The notes beneath the pieces are model-generated. The model was not told the origin of the DNA and did not search any database. It saw nothing but the letters and a program-made list of their open reading frames with translations. 64,000 bases of DNA from Phycisphaerae bacterium (GTDB lineage Bacteria; Planctomycetota; Phycisphaerae; Tepidisphaerales; Tepidisphaeraceae). Each line of letters begins with the position of its first letter. Position 1 is the first letter of the stretch. A program made the translations under genes and the position numbers. Shown one piece after another: positions 27,664 through 37,324 of this stretch. Where the stretch lies: positions 81,583-145,582 of the forward strand of contig JAICIO010000003.1 in assembly GCA_025924315.1 (NCBI GenBank). Reading direction: 5' to 3'.

Positions 27664-29121
27664 ATGGTACGCGCACGCTCTCGAGCCTTTCTCTCGTTCG
27701 CACTTCTCGCACTATTTCTGGGTTTCTGTTCCAAGGCCGGCGCCGATGAAGTCGCCTCGGGCAAGATCGATTCGGGCGACACCGCCTGGATGATGGTCTC
27801 GGCCGCGCTGGTCCTGATGATGACCGGACCGGGGCTCGCGCTTTTCTACAGCGGACTCGTTCGCCGCAAAAACGTCCTCGCGACGATGATGCAGAGCTTC
27901 ATCCTGATGGCGATCGTCACCATCATCTGGGCGATCGTCGGCTATTCGCTGGCATTCGGCACCGGCACGCGATTCATCGGGGGATTCGAATACGCATTCC
28001 TCAATCACGTCGGCGCGGCGCCAAACGTGGACTACGCCCCGACGATCCCACACACCACGTGGATGGCGTACCAGCTCATGTTCGCCATCATCACGCCCGG
28101 CCTGATCTGCGGCGCGTACGCGGAGCGCATGAAGTTCAGCGCGATGCTCCTCTTCTCGACGCTGTGGTTGATCTGCGTGTATTGCCCGATGGCGCACATG
28201 GTGTGGGGCAAAGGCGGACTGTTCAGCTGGTCGCTTCCGCCGGGCGGTTACGGGATTCCCGCACTCGACTTCGCGGGCGGAACGGTCGTTCACATTTCAT
28301 CGGGGGTGTCGGCGCTGGTGTGCGCGCTCGTGATGGGCAAACGTCGTGGTTATGGAAAAGTTCCCATGCCACCGCACAGTGTCGTCCTGAGCGTGATCGG
28401 CGCGGCGCTGCTCTGGGTCGGCTGGTTTGGGTTCAACGCGGGCAGCGCGCTGCAAGCCAATGGCCTCGCGAGCGCGGCGCTGGTGAACACGCACTTCGCC
28501 GCCGCGGCGGCGACGCTCGGCTGGATGTTCATCGAATGGTTCAAGACCGGTAAGCCGACGGTGCTCGGCGCGATCTCCGGCGCCGTCGCAGGGCTGGTCG
28601 TGATCACGCCAGCGAGCGGATTTGTCACGCCGATGTCGTCGCTGATCATGGGATTCATCGGCGGAATCGTCTGCTTCTTCGGCGCGACATCGCTCAAGCA
28701 CGTGTTCGATTACGATGATTCGCTCGACGCGTTCGGCGTGCACGGCCTCGGCGGAACGCTCGGCGCAATCCTTACCGGCGTGTTCGCGTCGTCCGGGATT
28801 AACGCGCTGATCAAGACACCGAACACCAACTACGAAGGCCTGATCTACGGCAACGGGTATCAGGTGGTGAACCAGCTGCTCGCGACGGTCGTGACCTGGA
28901 TCATCGCGGCCGTTGGCGCATTCGTCCTGCTGAAGATCGTCGATGCGGCCGTCGGACTGCGCGTCAGCGAATCGGACGAATACGATGGCCTCGATCTGAG
29001 TCAGCATGGCGAATCGGGCTACAACCTCGAAGACGCGTACAGCGCGACCTTCGCCGGCGGCGGCGCGACGCTGATCAACGGCGGGGAAGCGCCGGAAGCG
29101 GCGCCGGCCGTTGCCCACTAG
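27664..29121 (+). CDS. amtB: ammonium transporter
   Basis: The ATG at 27664 follows GGAGGA. The 485-residue protein begins with a signal peptide, as in AmtB, and then has eleven membrane helices with family marks: DTAWMMVSAALVLMMTGPGLALFYSGLVRRKNVL, WVGWFGFNAGSAL and the paired pore histidine region CDSLD..FGVHGLGGTLGA (DAFGVHGLGGTLGAILTGVF). It passes ammonium/ammonia across the inner membrane. P-II proteins normally plug it when nitrogen is plentiful. It ends at a strong terminator. Confidence 0.96.
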   Translation: MVRARSRAFLSFALLALFLGFCSKAGADEVASGKIDSGDTAWMMVSAALVLMMTGPGLALFYSGLVRRKNVLATMMQSFILMAIVTIIWAIVGYSLAFGTGTRFIGGFEYAFLNHVGAAPNVDYAPTIPHTTWMAYQLMFAIITPGLICGAYAERMKFSAMLLFSTLWLICVYCPMAHMVWGKGGLFSWSLPPGGYGIPALDFAGGTVVHISSGVSALVCALVMGKRRGYGKVPMPPHSVVLSVIGAALLWVGWFGFNAGSALQANGLASAALVNTHFAAAAATLGWMFIEWFKTGKPTVLGAISGAVAGLVVITPASGFVTPMSSLIMGFIGGIVCFFGATSLKHVFDYDDSLDAFGVHGLGGTLGAILTGVFASSGINALIKTPNTNYEGLIYGNGYQVVNQLLATVVTWIIAAVGAFVLLKIVDAAVGLRVSESDEYDGLDLSQHGESGYNLEDAYSATFAGGGATLINGGEAPEAAPAVAH

Positions 29122-29145
29122 CAAGATGCTGAAACCAAACGCCGC

Positions 29146-29179
29146 GAAAGGGATGGCGATTTGCGCCATCCCTTTTTTC
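29146..29179 (+). terminator. rho-independent terminator of the ammonium transporter gene
   Basis: AAAGGGATGGCG/CGCCATCCCTTT hairpin followed by six T residues, 25 bases after the stop. Confidence 0.92.
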
Positions 29180-29505
29180 ATTTTCTTGATAATTTTTTCC
29201 CCACGCCGTCGCGCAATGAATCGCTCTAACTAGCGAAATCTCCGAGACCTGCGCGTTCTGCAAGCCACCTGTCGCGATTGCAATCGTTGGGAATCAATCA
29301 AATTTCACTTTTTGCGGTTGCATGTCGCACATCCACCCATTATATGGGATTGCAATCAATTTGATTGGGAGCCAATGAGTTGGCGGGACGGGGCAAGTGC
29401 CTCCCTGCATGTCGGCGCTTCGACGGTCGCCTCGCCTTGCTCCATGTCAGATTGAAATCATCTCTACGCGTTGTCGGCCGTGCTGAACTGATTTGGAGGT
29501 TCCTC
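29180..29505 (+). promoter_or_regulatory. pseudopilin upstream region with two GATTGCAATC palindromes
   Basis: The gap before the pseudopilin gene holds two copies of the perfect 10-bp palindrome GATTGCAATC (29276-29285 and 29348-29357), 72 bp apart, each followed by AATCAATNNNATT-like sequence. They look like paired regulator sites, but no known factor is assigned. No gene is seen. Confidence 0.4.
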
Positions 29506-30438
29506 ATGTCTCGTCGTATTCGCGCTTTCACCCTGGTTGAGCTTCTCGTCGTCATCGGCATCATTGCCGTGCTCATCTCGCTGCTGCTGCCGTCGCTCCA
29601 GGCCGCTCGGGCGCAAGCGCAAAGCACGCAGTGCCTGAGCAATCTCAAGAGCATCGGACAGATGCTTTACATCTACGCCAACGAGAACAAGGGCTATCTG
29701 CCTCCCACGAATTTCTCGACGATCGAGCGCATCTCCGGCGGCGGCTCGCTCACCCTTTCGGGCATCCCCGATAAGATCTGGTATCCCGACGTGCGCCGCG
29801 CGCTGTTTAAGCTCTGCAATCCAAACGGGGATTACGATGCGACGACGTTCAACGCCGGCGGCCTGAAGATCTTTTACTGCCCGGGCAATTATCTCTGGGA
29901 CAGCGAGCCCGCCGGCAGCTCAACCTCGCATGCGCCCGATGATTTCCGCGCTAACGGTCTGATCGGCTACTGGTACATGGGCTGCCCGAACCCCTATTAC
30001 CCGCTCTATCACTGGAGAGGTCCCTACCCACCTCCTGCGGCGCATAACGAGTGCCTCGATTGGCGCTTCTGGGATCGCAATCACAGCGGCGACAATCGTG
30101 ACGACTACATGAACAAGGTGGGCGACAAGAACGCGGCTAAGATCGTCATCGCCACCGACCAATCGCGCCAGGCCGGCGCCGCCACCAGCATGTCGGGCCG
30201 ATTCGGCTTCGCGTATCTGCACGGAAAGAACAAGAACGCCTTCAGTGGCTGGAAGAACAACCTGTTCGGCGACGGCCACGCCACCTCGATCGCCCCGCGA
30301 CGAGCGGCGTTCACCGATTTCGACGGGAAGAACTACAGATTCACGGATTACTTCAGTGGTGCTTACGTGCCCGGCGAAGATGAACTTGCACCGGGCTGGG
30401 GCGGCACCAGCACCAATCCCGTTCCCGTGTTCTGGTAA
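29506..30438 (+). CDS. prepilin-type pseudopilin, planctomycete secreted protein family
   Basis: The ATG at 29506 has a GGAGG site upstream. The N-terminus ([26 protein letters not shown]) is a class III prepilin signal: cleavage is expected before Phe with Glu at +5. The about 270-residue C-terminal domain carries features of the H-X9-DG and related planctomycete pseudopilin groups, such as [19 protein letters not shown] and [11 protein letters not shown] near the end. These proteins are assembled by a type II secretion or type IV pilus machinery; planctomycetes hold many copies, and their roles are mostly unknown. Confidence 0.88.
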   Translation: MSRRIRAFTLVELLVVIGIIAVLISLLLPSLQAARAQAQSTQCLSNLKSIGQMLYIYANENKGYLPPTNFSTIERISGGGSLTLSGIPDKIWYPDVRRALFKLCNPNGDYDATTFNAGGLKIFYCPGNYLWDSEPAGSSTSHAPDDFRANGLIGYWYMGCPNPYYPLYHWRGPYPPPAAHNECLDWRFWDRNHSGDNRDDYMNKVGDKNAAKIVIATDQSRQAGAATSMSGRFGFAYLHGKNKNAFSGWKNNLFGDGHATSIAPRRAAFTDFDGKNYRFTDYFSGAYVPGEDELAPGWGGTSTNPVPVFW

Positions 30439-30460
30439 GAGCGAACAGGGTGTTTCATTC

Positions 30461-30501
30461 CGCAAGCGACTCCGTGAGGCCAACCCACGGAGTCGCTTGC
30501 G
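30461..30501 (+). terminator. long hairpin after the pseudopilin gene, probable terminator
   Basis: A perfect 16-bp stem (CGCAAGCGACTCCGTG with its complement) with a 9-base loop lies 22 bases after the stop. The T tract that follows (TCTTTGG) is weak. Confidence 0.65.
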
Positions 30502-30571
30502 TCTTTGGCTCTAGTCGTTTGGCTCCGCGCTCGCAGGTGGATACGATCTGACCGCTGCGCTACGTGAGCGC

Positions 30572-30644
<73 letters not shown>

Positions 30645-30665
30645 ATTCCGAAACGCGAATTCGAT

Positions 30666-32846
30666 TTACCCTTCACCATAGTCTGGTCCCAGGCGGACTT
30701 TCAGTCCGCCGAGCGCTGTGTCGTAGTAGGCGAAGACGTAGTTCGTGGTGTAAAGCTCCGCGACAGAGAGGAAGGCGCCGCCGCCGTCCACAATCGGTAC
30801 GGTTACGTCCGGGCCGTTGGTGTTCGGGTCACCGGTAACCATCAGCCGATCATGCGATTGATCGTAGGTGATGAAGTACGGCGAGTATTCCTCTCCACGA
30901 CGGCTCGGGTATGCGAAGTAGCTGTATTCACCGATGAAGCCGGCGGTCAGCACCGCCTTGTCATGCCATGAGCTACGGAAGAAATCGGCGCGGCGCAGGT
31001 CGTGGTGATCCGTGCCGTAATACGTGATGTTTTCGCCGCTGAGATGCAGATCGCTTCCATGCTGCGTGGCGACGAGCTGGGTCGCCCAATGCCCGCCCTT
31101 TTGATGCGCCGCGTATTTGATCTGGCCGGTCGTGCTGTCCACATACGCGACCGAAAACTGCCCGGCATAGATGTCGATCTGGAGCGAGTTGAAGCGGCCT
31201 GCATCATCGGTGGTGTCGATCGGCTCGAATCCCCATGTCGATCCGCCGCGATTCATCGTGAAGCGCAGATCGCCGTGGGTCTTGTCGTAGTAACTGATCG
31301 CCGGAACATCATCTGCCGTGAGCACAAGCGACGGATACAGGCCGACGCTACCCTTGCTGACGATCGTCTGCGTGGTCCACGACGTGCGATTGGTGGTGGA
31401 AGCGTAACACAGCGAACTGGTGTTACCTTCAAAGTAGGCAATCACCGGGAGATTGTCGCTTCGCACCGCGAGAGAAACGTACTGCCCGGCGTACGGCGTC
31501 GCATCGACCACAACCGTCGGCGACCAGAATCCCTCCGGGGAGCAATACGCATATTTCAGGTCGTTCGCGATCGTGTCGTAGTACGCAAGATGAATCGAGC
31601 CGTCGGTGCCGTAAGCGATCGAGTTGATTGTCCCGCCGACGAAATCGTCCGGCTTGGGCGCGCCGAGGACGCCGGCGTCGAGCTTGTCGATTTCGCTTGG
31701 CGCGGCGACAAGGATGTTGCCATCGGATGCCGCTGCGATGCCCACCCCGCTGTCGAGCGTCTGGATAACATTCGACATGTCGCCGGTTGCGGGATCGATC
31801 GTTGCGAGTTCCCAAAAAGACTCCGTGTACGTTCCGCGAATCCCGAGGACACCGATGCGGCCATCCGGCAGGACGGTCGCTTGTACGGGCGCGCCGAGGT
31901 GTTCCTCGTCGCTGATCACGTCGTACACGCGCGCACCGGAAGGCGAGAATTTGTCAATGACGGTGCGCTCGAGCCCGTCGATTGGATAGACGGTCGAAAT
32001 CAGCACCACCGAGCCGTCGGGCTGGAACGCGCTGCGCGCGCCACCGAAAAAATAGAGGTTGTCATCGAAACCGCTGCGAGCAAAACCGCTCGTGCCATAG
32101 CTCGTATCGATGGCGCCGGCAGATGTAAGACGAACCACGACGAACTGCGAATCGGCGGCGTTAGCGTATTGGTCCTCGTCGGCGGCGCTCCCAGCGAGCA
32201 GGATTTTCCCGCCGGCAACGTCTTCGATCCCGGCCAGTTGATCGTTCCCCTGCGGGAAATCGGTAACCGGCGTGGCAAGCGTTAGATCAACTCGTCCTCC
32301 CGTGCCAAATGATGAATCCCGCGCGCCCGTTGTATTGAATCGATCGATAACGGTTGTCGTATTTCTGGTGTCGCTGGCATACACGCTCCCGCCGATTAAT
32401 ATTTTGCCGTCGCTCTGCACCGTCATGCACGGATTAGAGATCTGGTCGTACGCGACGGATGCGGTCCCTTGCGTGCCGAAGGTGGTATCGACCGCGCCGC
32501 TGCTGGTGAGGCGCGTCAGGGATTCGATTGCAGCATTCGCTGCCGTCGCGAGCACATAGATCTTTCCACTCGCAGAATCCACCGCCAGCAACTGCTCTCC
32601 GTCGGGCAGATGCGTCACGACGCCATTGTTTCCGAACGTCGTATCCGGCGCGCCGGACGACGTGTATCGGCGAACGGTATTTCCTTCGGCGCTCGTCACA
32701 CCGGGAACGAGGAACTTCCCGCCGGATGTGGCGAGAATGCCTGAGAAGCCCTTATCGGCGTTGATGGCGCCGGCGCTGCCAAAGGAAGAAACCAGATCTC
32801 CAAACGCCATCAATCGCCGCGGTTCAAGCGTTTCGACGAGATGCAA
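30666..32846 (-). CDS. secreted LEPR-motif beta-propeller protein, paralogue 3
   Basis: The 726-residue protein begins MHLVETLEPRRLMAFG, the LEPR-XLL-type N-terminal motif of planctomycete exported proteins. The first half (about residues 20-400) has delta-60-type repeats (for example GAPDTTFGNNGVVTHL and GAVDTTFGTQGTASVAY). The second half (about residues 400-726) has about six repeats of 50 residues built around AYYD and LPVIAYF, with Tyr/Asp/Gly-rich turns, like beta-propeller blades. It is the last of three tandem paralogues; 18 bases separate it from the second. Role unknown; probably extracellular binding or attachment. Confidence 0.83.
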   Translation of the reverse strand: MHLVETLEPRRLMAFGDLVSSFGSAGAINADKGFSGILATSGGKFLVPGVTSAEGNTVRRYTSSGAPDTTFGNNGVVTHLPDGEQLLAVDSASGKIYVLATAANAAIESLTRLTSSGAVDTTFGTQGTASVAYDQISNPCMTVQSDGKILIGGSVYASDTRNTTTVIDRFNTTGARDSSFGTGGRVDLTLATPVTDFPQGNDQLAGIEDVAGGKILLAGSAADEDQYANAADSQFVVVRLTSAGAIDTSYGTSGFARSGFDDNLYFFGGARSAFQPDGSVVLISTVYPIDGLERTVIDKFSPSGARVYDVISDEEHLGAPVQATVLPDGRIGVLGIRGTYTESFWELATIDPATGDMSNVIQTLDSGVGIAAASDGNILVAAPSEIDKLDAGVLGAPKPDDFVGGTINSIAYGTDGSIHLAYYDTIANDLKYAYCSPEGFWSPTVVVDATPYAGQYVSLAVRSDNLPVIAYFEGNTSSLCYASTTNRTSWTTQTIVSKGSVGLYPSLVLTADDVPAISYYDKTHGDLRFTMNRGGSTWGFEPIDTTDDAGRFNSLQIDIYAGQFSVAYVDSTTGQIKYAAHQKGGHWATQLVATQHGSDLHLSGENITYYGTDHHDLRRADFFRSSWHDKAVLTAGFIGEYSYFAYPSRRGEEYSPYFITYDQSHDRLMVTGDPNTNGPDVTVPIVDGGGAFLSVAELYTTNYVFAYYDTALGGLKVRLGPDYGEG

Positions 32847-32864
32847 TTGTCCTCCGAGGAAAGA

Positions 32865-35078
32865 TCAACCCGCATTCGTGCCGGACCTTATCACGAGCGC
32901 GTGCAGCCCAGTGTCCTGATACGCAATATTTGATTCGCTTAATCCGCGGGCGGCCGACAGAAACTTCCCACCGCCGGTCGCGATGATGTCCTGCTTCCAG
33001 CCGATGATATACATCCCCACCGTGTCGAGCGTCTGGTTGTAGGCGAAGATCGCGGATGATGCGAGCGGTTGCGAGACGACGTCGCTGTAAAGCCCGACGT
33101 TTCCTTTGCTTGCAAAGAGCTCGTCCTCCCAATCAGCGCTTTCCACTGCTTTTGATGAGAGGCGCAAGTCGCCATGTGGGACGTCGTAATAGCTGATGAA
33201 GGTTGTGGACGTGTCGTTTCCGAGCGACACGAAATTCGCGCCGCCAGGGCTGGCGACGGTTTCAACCGCCCACTTGCCGCTCTTGGCGCGCGAGCCGTAG
33301 CGAACGTCGCCGGTGCTCGAATCGACGTAGGCAACGGTGAAATGATTCGACCACGGGTCGATCGCGAGTGAACAGCTGCGGCCGACATCGCCTTTGCTGT
33401 CGATCGTTCGCAATTGCCACGCGGTACCATCGAAAATCGCGAACCGCAGATCGCCGAGGGTCTTGTCGTAATACGCGATCCCCGGCGCGCCTTGAGATGA
33501 GAATTGCAGGGACGCATAGAGCCCAACGGTGCCCGGGCTGTCAACGGTTTGCGTCCTCCATGACGTCCGGTTCGCCGTGGTGGCGTATTTCAGATCGCTG
33601 GTGTTTGCTGCGTAATACGCAATCGCAGGAATGTTGTCGTTTCGCAGCGCAATCGAAACGTATTCGCCCGCATAGGGCGTCGAGTCCACCACAATGGTTG
33701 GCGACCAGATGCCCTGCGGATCGCGATATGCGTACTTAAGATCGTTGGCGATTGAATCGTAATACGCGAGATGCAGCCCCCCGGCGGAGTCTTCAACCAT
33801 CGAGTTGTTCTCGCCGCCAATAAAATTGTCGGGTCTCGGATCGTTCACATTGCCGACTTGGAGCTCGCCCAACTCGATGGCGGAGTCGGTGCTCGAAGTT
33901 CCGCCGTAAAGCACGTTGCCATCGGCCGAGAGCGCCATCGCCGCGGAATCATTCAGGTCAATCCCGTTCGACGAATTGGTGTTGACGATGTTGCCCAATT
34001 CACCGCTCGCGTCGATCGCCGCGAGTTGCATACCGCGCCCGTCCCCGCGTCTGGGCCGGGCGAGTATCAGCACGCGCCCGTCTCCGAGCGCAGCGCTGTC
34101 AGTCGGAACACCGATTCCCGGCGTGCCGGTTGTGCGGTTAAATGAAACCGTTCCCGACGAAGAGAACTCTGCAATGGCGAGTTTCTTCGGGCGCGCGGCG
34201 AGAACAACCGAGCCATCCCTCTTCGTCGCGAACGTTGTGGGCAGCGCATACCATCCGTTTGTGGCGTACACCGCTCGCGCGATTCCGCCGCTGCCGTATG
34301 AGCTGTCCAGCGTGCCGTCGCTGTTGAATCGCGCCGAACCGAAGATGGTATCGCCGAAGATGCTGTCAACTTCTTCGCCGGTATTGTCGTCGGAAAACGG
34401 CGGAGACCAGACGAGCGAGCCTCCGCCAACGAGAATCTTTCCAGCCGACGTGACTGAAATTCCCACGACAGTTTCGGTCGCGTCGGGTTTGAAGATGCTG
34501 GTGGTGCCGAACGTGAAGTTCGCGACGCCCCCTGTGCCGAAGGCCAGATCGCCCGTGCCGTCCGCATTTCGCCGGTACACCCGCGGCGTCCCTTCGTACA
34601 GCATTTCCCCGCCCACGCCACCCGCGATCAGCAGCTTTCCGTCCGGTTGTATTGCGATTGAAGTTGGCTGAAACGATCGCGTTGAACAAACGCGCACGGT
34701 GCCGAAAGCAGCGTCCGGCACCCCCGCATGCGAAAAGCGCCGCAGCACGGTGTTCGGACCCGTCCGCATCAAGGCGTAAATCTGGCCCGATACGTTTTGG
34801 ACGGTCCCAATGATGACGACGTTCGAGAATGAGACAACGCCAGCAACGCCGAACGATGAATCCGGTGCGCCCGACGCGGTGTAACGCACGATCGCATTGT
34901 TCCCGGTGGCGAGGATCGTGCCGTCGGAAGCGACGCTGAGATCCGAGACAAGCGGTACACGCTGCTCCGGCGTCTGCACGCGGCCGTTCGTCCCGAACGT
35001 GGGATCCACCTGGCCAAATGAAAGCAGACGGCGCTGCTCAAGCGGTTCGATAAGGTGCATCTGTCGCTCGCGGCTCAA
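32865..35078 (-). CDS. secreted LEPR-motif beta-propeller protein, paralogue 2
   Basis: The 737-residue protein has the same plan as its two neighbours: N-terminal LIEPLEQRRLLSFGQ, then delta-60-type repeats (VDPTFGTNGRV, GVPDAAFGTVRV) and then AYYD-type blades (SIANDLKYAYRDPQGIWSP, GIAYYDKTLGDLRFAIF). Its ATG overlaps the stop of paralogue 1 as ATGA, so translation is coupled. It lacks a classical hydrophobic signal; in planctomycetes the LEPR motif region marks exported proteins, though the route is not defined. Confidence 0.83.
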   Translation of the reverse strand: MSRERQMHLIEPLEQRRLLSFGQVDPTFGTNGRVQTPEQRVPLVSDLSVASDGTILATGNNAIVRYTASGAPDSSFGVAGVVSFSNVVIIGTVQNVSGQIYALMRTGPNTVLRRFSHAGVPDAAFGTVRVCSTRSFQPTSIAIQPDGKLLIAGGVGGEMLYEGTPRVYRRNADGTGDLAFGTGGVANFTFGTTSIFKPDATETVVGISVTSAGKILVGGGSLVWSPPFSDDNTGEEVDSIFGDTIFGSARFNSDGTLDSSYGSGGIARAVYATNGWYALPTTFATKRDGSVVLAARPKKLAIAEFSSSGTVSFNRTTGTPGIGVPTDSAALGDGRVLILARPRRGDGRGMQLAAIDASGELGNIVNTNSSNGIDLNDSAAMALSADGNVLYGGTSSTDSAIELGELQVGNVNDPRPDNFIGGENNSMVEDSAGGLHLAYYDSIANDLKYAYRDPQGIWSPTIVVDSTPYAGEYVSIALRNDNIPAIAYYAANTSDLKYATTANRTSWRTQTVDSPGTVGLYASLQFSSQGAPGIAYYDKTLGDLRFAIFDGTAWQLRTIDSKGDVGRSCSLAIDPWSNHFTVAYVDSSTGDVRYGSRAKSGKWAVETVASPGGANFVSLGNDTSTTFISYYDVPHGDLRLSSKAVESADWEDELFASKGNVGLYSDVVSQPLASSAIFAYNQTLDTVGMYIIGWKQDIIATGGGKFLSAARGLSESNIAYQDTGLHALVIRSGTNAG

Positions 35079-37282
35079 TTCAACGGCGGACCCGATCGCA
35101 CCTTCAGCGCGCCCAGTGTCGTGTCGTAGTACGCCAGATTCAGGTCATCCAACGCATGTGCGACGGATAGAAACTTTCCGCCGCCTGTTGCGATCGTCGT
35201 TTCCGAATTGTCGTAATAGTTGTACATGCTGACTTGGTTCAGCGTACGGTTATAGGCGAAGACTTCCGAAGTGTAGTTGTTCGTCACCTGCTTGTTGTAC
35301 AAGCCGACCGCACCTTTGCTGGCGATCAATCGGCTGGACCACGTCGTGTCATAGTAGTACTTCGACGCCAAGCGGAGATCGCCGTTGTAGGCGTCGTAGT
35401 AGCTGATGTATGCGGTAGACCAGTCGTAGGTAAGCGTCAGAAAATCGGCGCCTTTGGTCTTGGCGACCGTTTGAATCGCCCACGTTCCGCCCTTCTGATG
35501 CGAGGCGAAACGGATGTCGCCGGTCGTCGAATCGACATACGAAACCGTAAAATGATTCGAGAACGGATCGATCGCGAGCGAACTGCTGCGGCCGACGTCG
35601 TCGTTGCTTTCCACCGTTTCATATCCCCACGAGGTGCCACTGAAAATTGCGAAGCGCAAATCGCCGGTGGTCTTCTTGTAGTAAGTGATCGTCGGGTTGT
35701 CATTCGTCGTGAACTGAAGAGACGGATAGAGGCCAACGCTTCCCGCGCTCTCGATGGTTTGCGTCGTCCATGACGTACGATTCGTTGTACTGGCGTATTT
35801 TAAATCGCCGGTATTCCCGCAGAAGTAGGCAATGCCCGGAATGTTGTTGCTCTTGAGCGCGATGGACACGTATTGGCCGGAATACGGCGTAGAATCGACC
35901 ACAACCGCCGGTGACCAAATGCCCTGCGGATTTCGGTACGCGTACTTCAGATTATTCGCGACGATATCGTAATACGCCAGATGCAATCCGCCGTTTGAAT
36001 CTTCGATCATCGCATTGTTTTCGGCACCGGTGAAGTTGTCCGGACGAGGGTCACCGGCGTTGCCTTTGTCGAGCTTGCCGACTTCGATCGACGTGCCCGC
36101 GGCCGCTGTTGCGCCGTAAAGAATCTTTCCATCGGATGCCACCGCCAGCGCCGCGGTGTTGTACGTCGCAACGCCATCGGAAGAATTGGTCCAGACGATG
36201 TTCCCGATGGCTCCGGTTCCATCGATCGCCGCCATTTGAAGCCCGCGCCCATCGTTGCCGCTCATCGGGCTGGCGAGAAACACCACGCGTCCATCGGCGA
36301 GCGCCACGCTGTCGACCGGCCCTCCAAAACCGAGAGCATCTGGCTTGGTGTCGAATACGACCGCGCCGCTCGGGGAAAACTGGGCGACGGTGAATCGATC
36401 GGTATAAGCGGAAACGACCACCGAGCCATCCGATTTCATGGCGAATGTCCCGGGCAGACCATACGACCCGCCGCTCGCATAAACGCTGCGCGCAATTCCA
36501 CCTGTGCCGTACGTGCTGTCGAGTGCGCCGCCGCTGGTGAGGCGCACAGATGCGAACGCTGTATCCCCGTATGCGGCATCGATGAACTCACCGGTGTCCG
36601 GATCGGTAAACGATGGAGCCCATGCGAGCGAGCCTCCGCCAACGAGAATCTTTCCTCCCGATGTCACGGCGATACCCGTGACGACGTCCTTCGCGACCGG
36701 AGTCAGGACATTCACGGCGCCGAGGGTGAAGTCGACCGTTCCCCCGCTGCCGAAGGTGGAATCGCCTGTGCCATCGGCGTTGCGCCGATACACGCGAGAG
36801 GTTGCGCCGTCTCCACCGTTGGTGCGCACGGTCCCGGCGATCAGCAGCTTTCCATCTGCCTGAATCGCGAGCGATGACGGCGAGAACGTGCGGCTCGCAG
36901 AGACGAGCACCGTTCCGCCCGTCCCGAATGTCGAATCCAGCACGCCGGCGGTCGTGTAGCGCAGAAGAACGGTGCCCGCACTCGCATTCACGAGCGCATA
37001 AATCTGTCCCGATGTGTTTTGTACGACGCCTTTGAGCACAACCCCCGAGATCGAGACGACCCCGGCGGTGCCGAACGTGGAATCGGCCACGCCGGTCGAG
37101 CTGTAGCGGACGATCCCGTTGTTTCCCGCGGCCAGGATCTTTCCGCCGGCGACGACCTGCAGGTCAGACACGAGCGGCGTGTTCTGCTCCGTCGTCTGCA
37201 CGCGTCCACCGGTGCCGAATGTTGTGTCCAGCTGGCCAAACGACATCAAGCGACGCGATTCGAGCGATTCGACTTTGAACAT
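35075..37282 (-). CDS. secreted LEPR-motif beta-propeller protein, paralogue 1
   Basis: The 735-residue protein is the first gene of the triplet. It starts MFKVESLESRRLMSFGQLDTTFGTGGRV, so the LEPR-like motif runs straight into the first delta-60 repeat. The second half carries repeats such as LAYYDIVANNLKYAYRNPQG and ITYYKKTTGDLRFAIF. It is closest by eye to paralogue 2, with long stretches of matched sequence, which implies recent tandem duplication. It lies 42 bases downstream of the GH88 gene and may share its transcript. Confidence 0.83.
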   Translation of the reverse strand: MFKVESLESRRLMSFGQLDTTFGTGGRVQTTEQNTPLVSDLQVVAGGKILAAGNNGIVRYSSTGVADSTFGTAGVVSISGVVLKGVVQNTSGQIYALVNASAGTVLLRYTTAGVLDSTFGTGGTVLVSASRTFSPSSLAIQADGKLLIAGTVRTNGGDGATSRVYRRNADGTGDSTFGSGGTVDFTLGAVNVLTPVAKDVVTGIAVTSGGKILVGGGSLAWAPSFTDPDTGEFIDAAYGDTAFASVRLTSGGALDSTYGTGGIARSVYASGGSYGLPGTFAMKSDGSVVVSAYTDRFTVAQFSPSGAVVFDTKPDALGFGGPVDSVALADGRVVFLASPMSGNDGRGLQMAAIDGTGAIGNIVWTNSSDGVATYNTAALAVASDGKILYGATAAAGTSIEVGKLDKGNAGDPRPDNFTGAENNAMIEDSNGGLHLAYYDIVANNLKYAYRNPQGIWSPAVVVDSTPYSGQYVSIALKSNNIPGIAYFCGNTGDLKYASTTNRTSWTTQTIESAGSVGLYPSLQFTTNDNPTITYYKKTTGDLRFAIFSGTSWGYETVESNDDVGRSSSLAIDPFSNHFTVSYVDSTTGDIRFASHQKGGTWAIQTVAKTKGADFLTLTYDWSTAYISYYDAYNGDLRLASKYYYDTTWSSRLIASKGAVGLYNKQVTNNYTSEVFAYNRTLNQVSMYNYYDNSETTIATGGGKFLSVAHALDDLNLAYYDTTLGALKVRSGPPLN

Positions 37283-37324
37283 GGTTCCCCAAAGTGTGTG
37301 GTTCTTCAGCCCGTTACTTGCAAA

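Noticed and set aside
31002..32285. Plus-strand open frame of 427 codons
   Set aside because: Mirror of the third propeller gene; Arg/Val-rich with no recognised domain.
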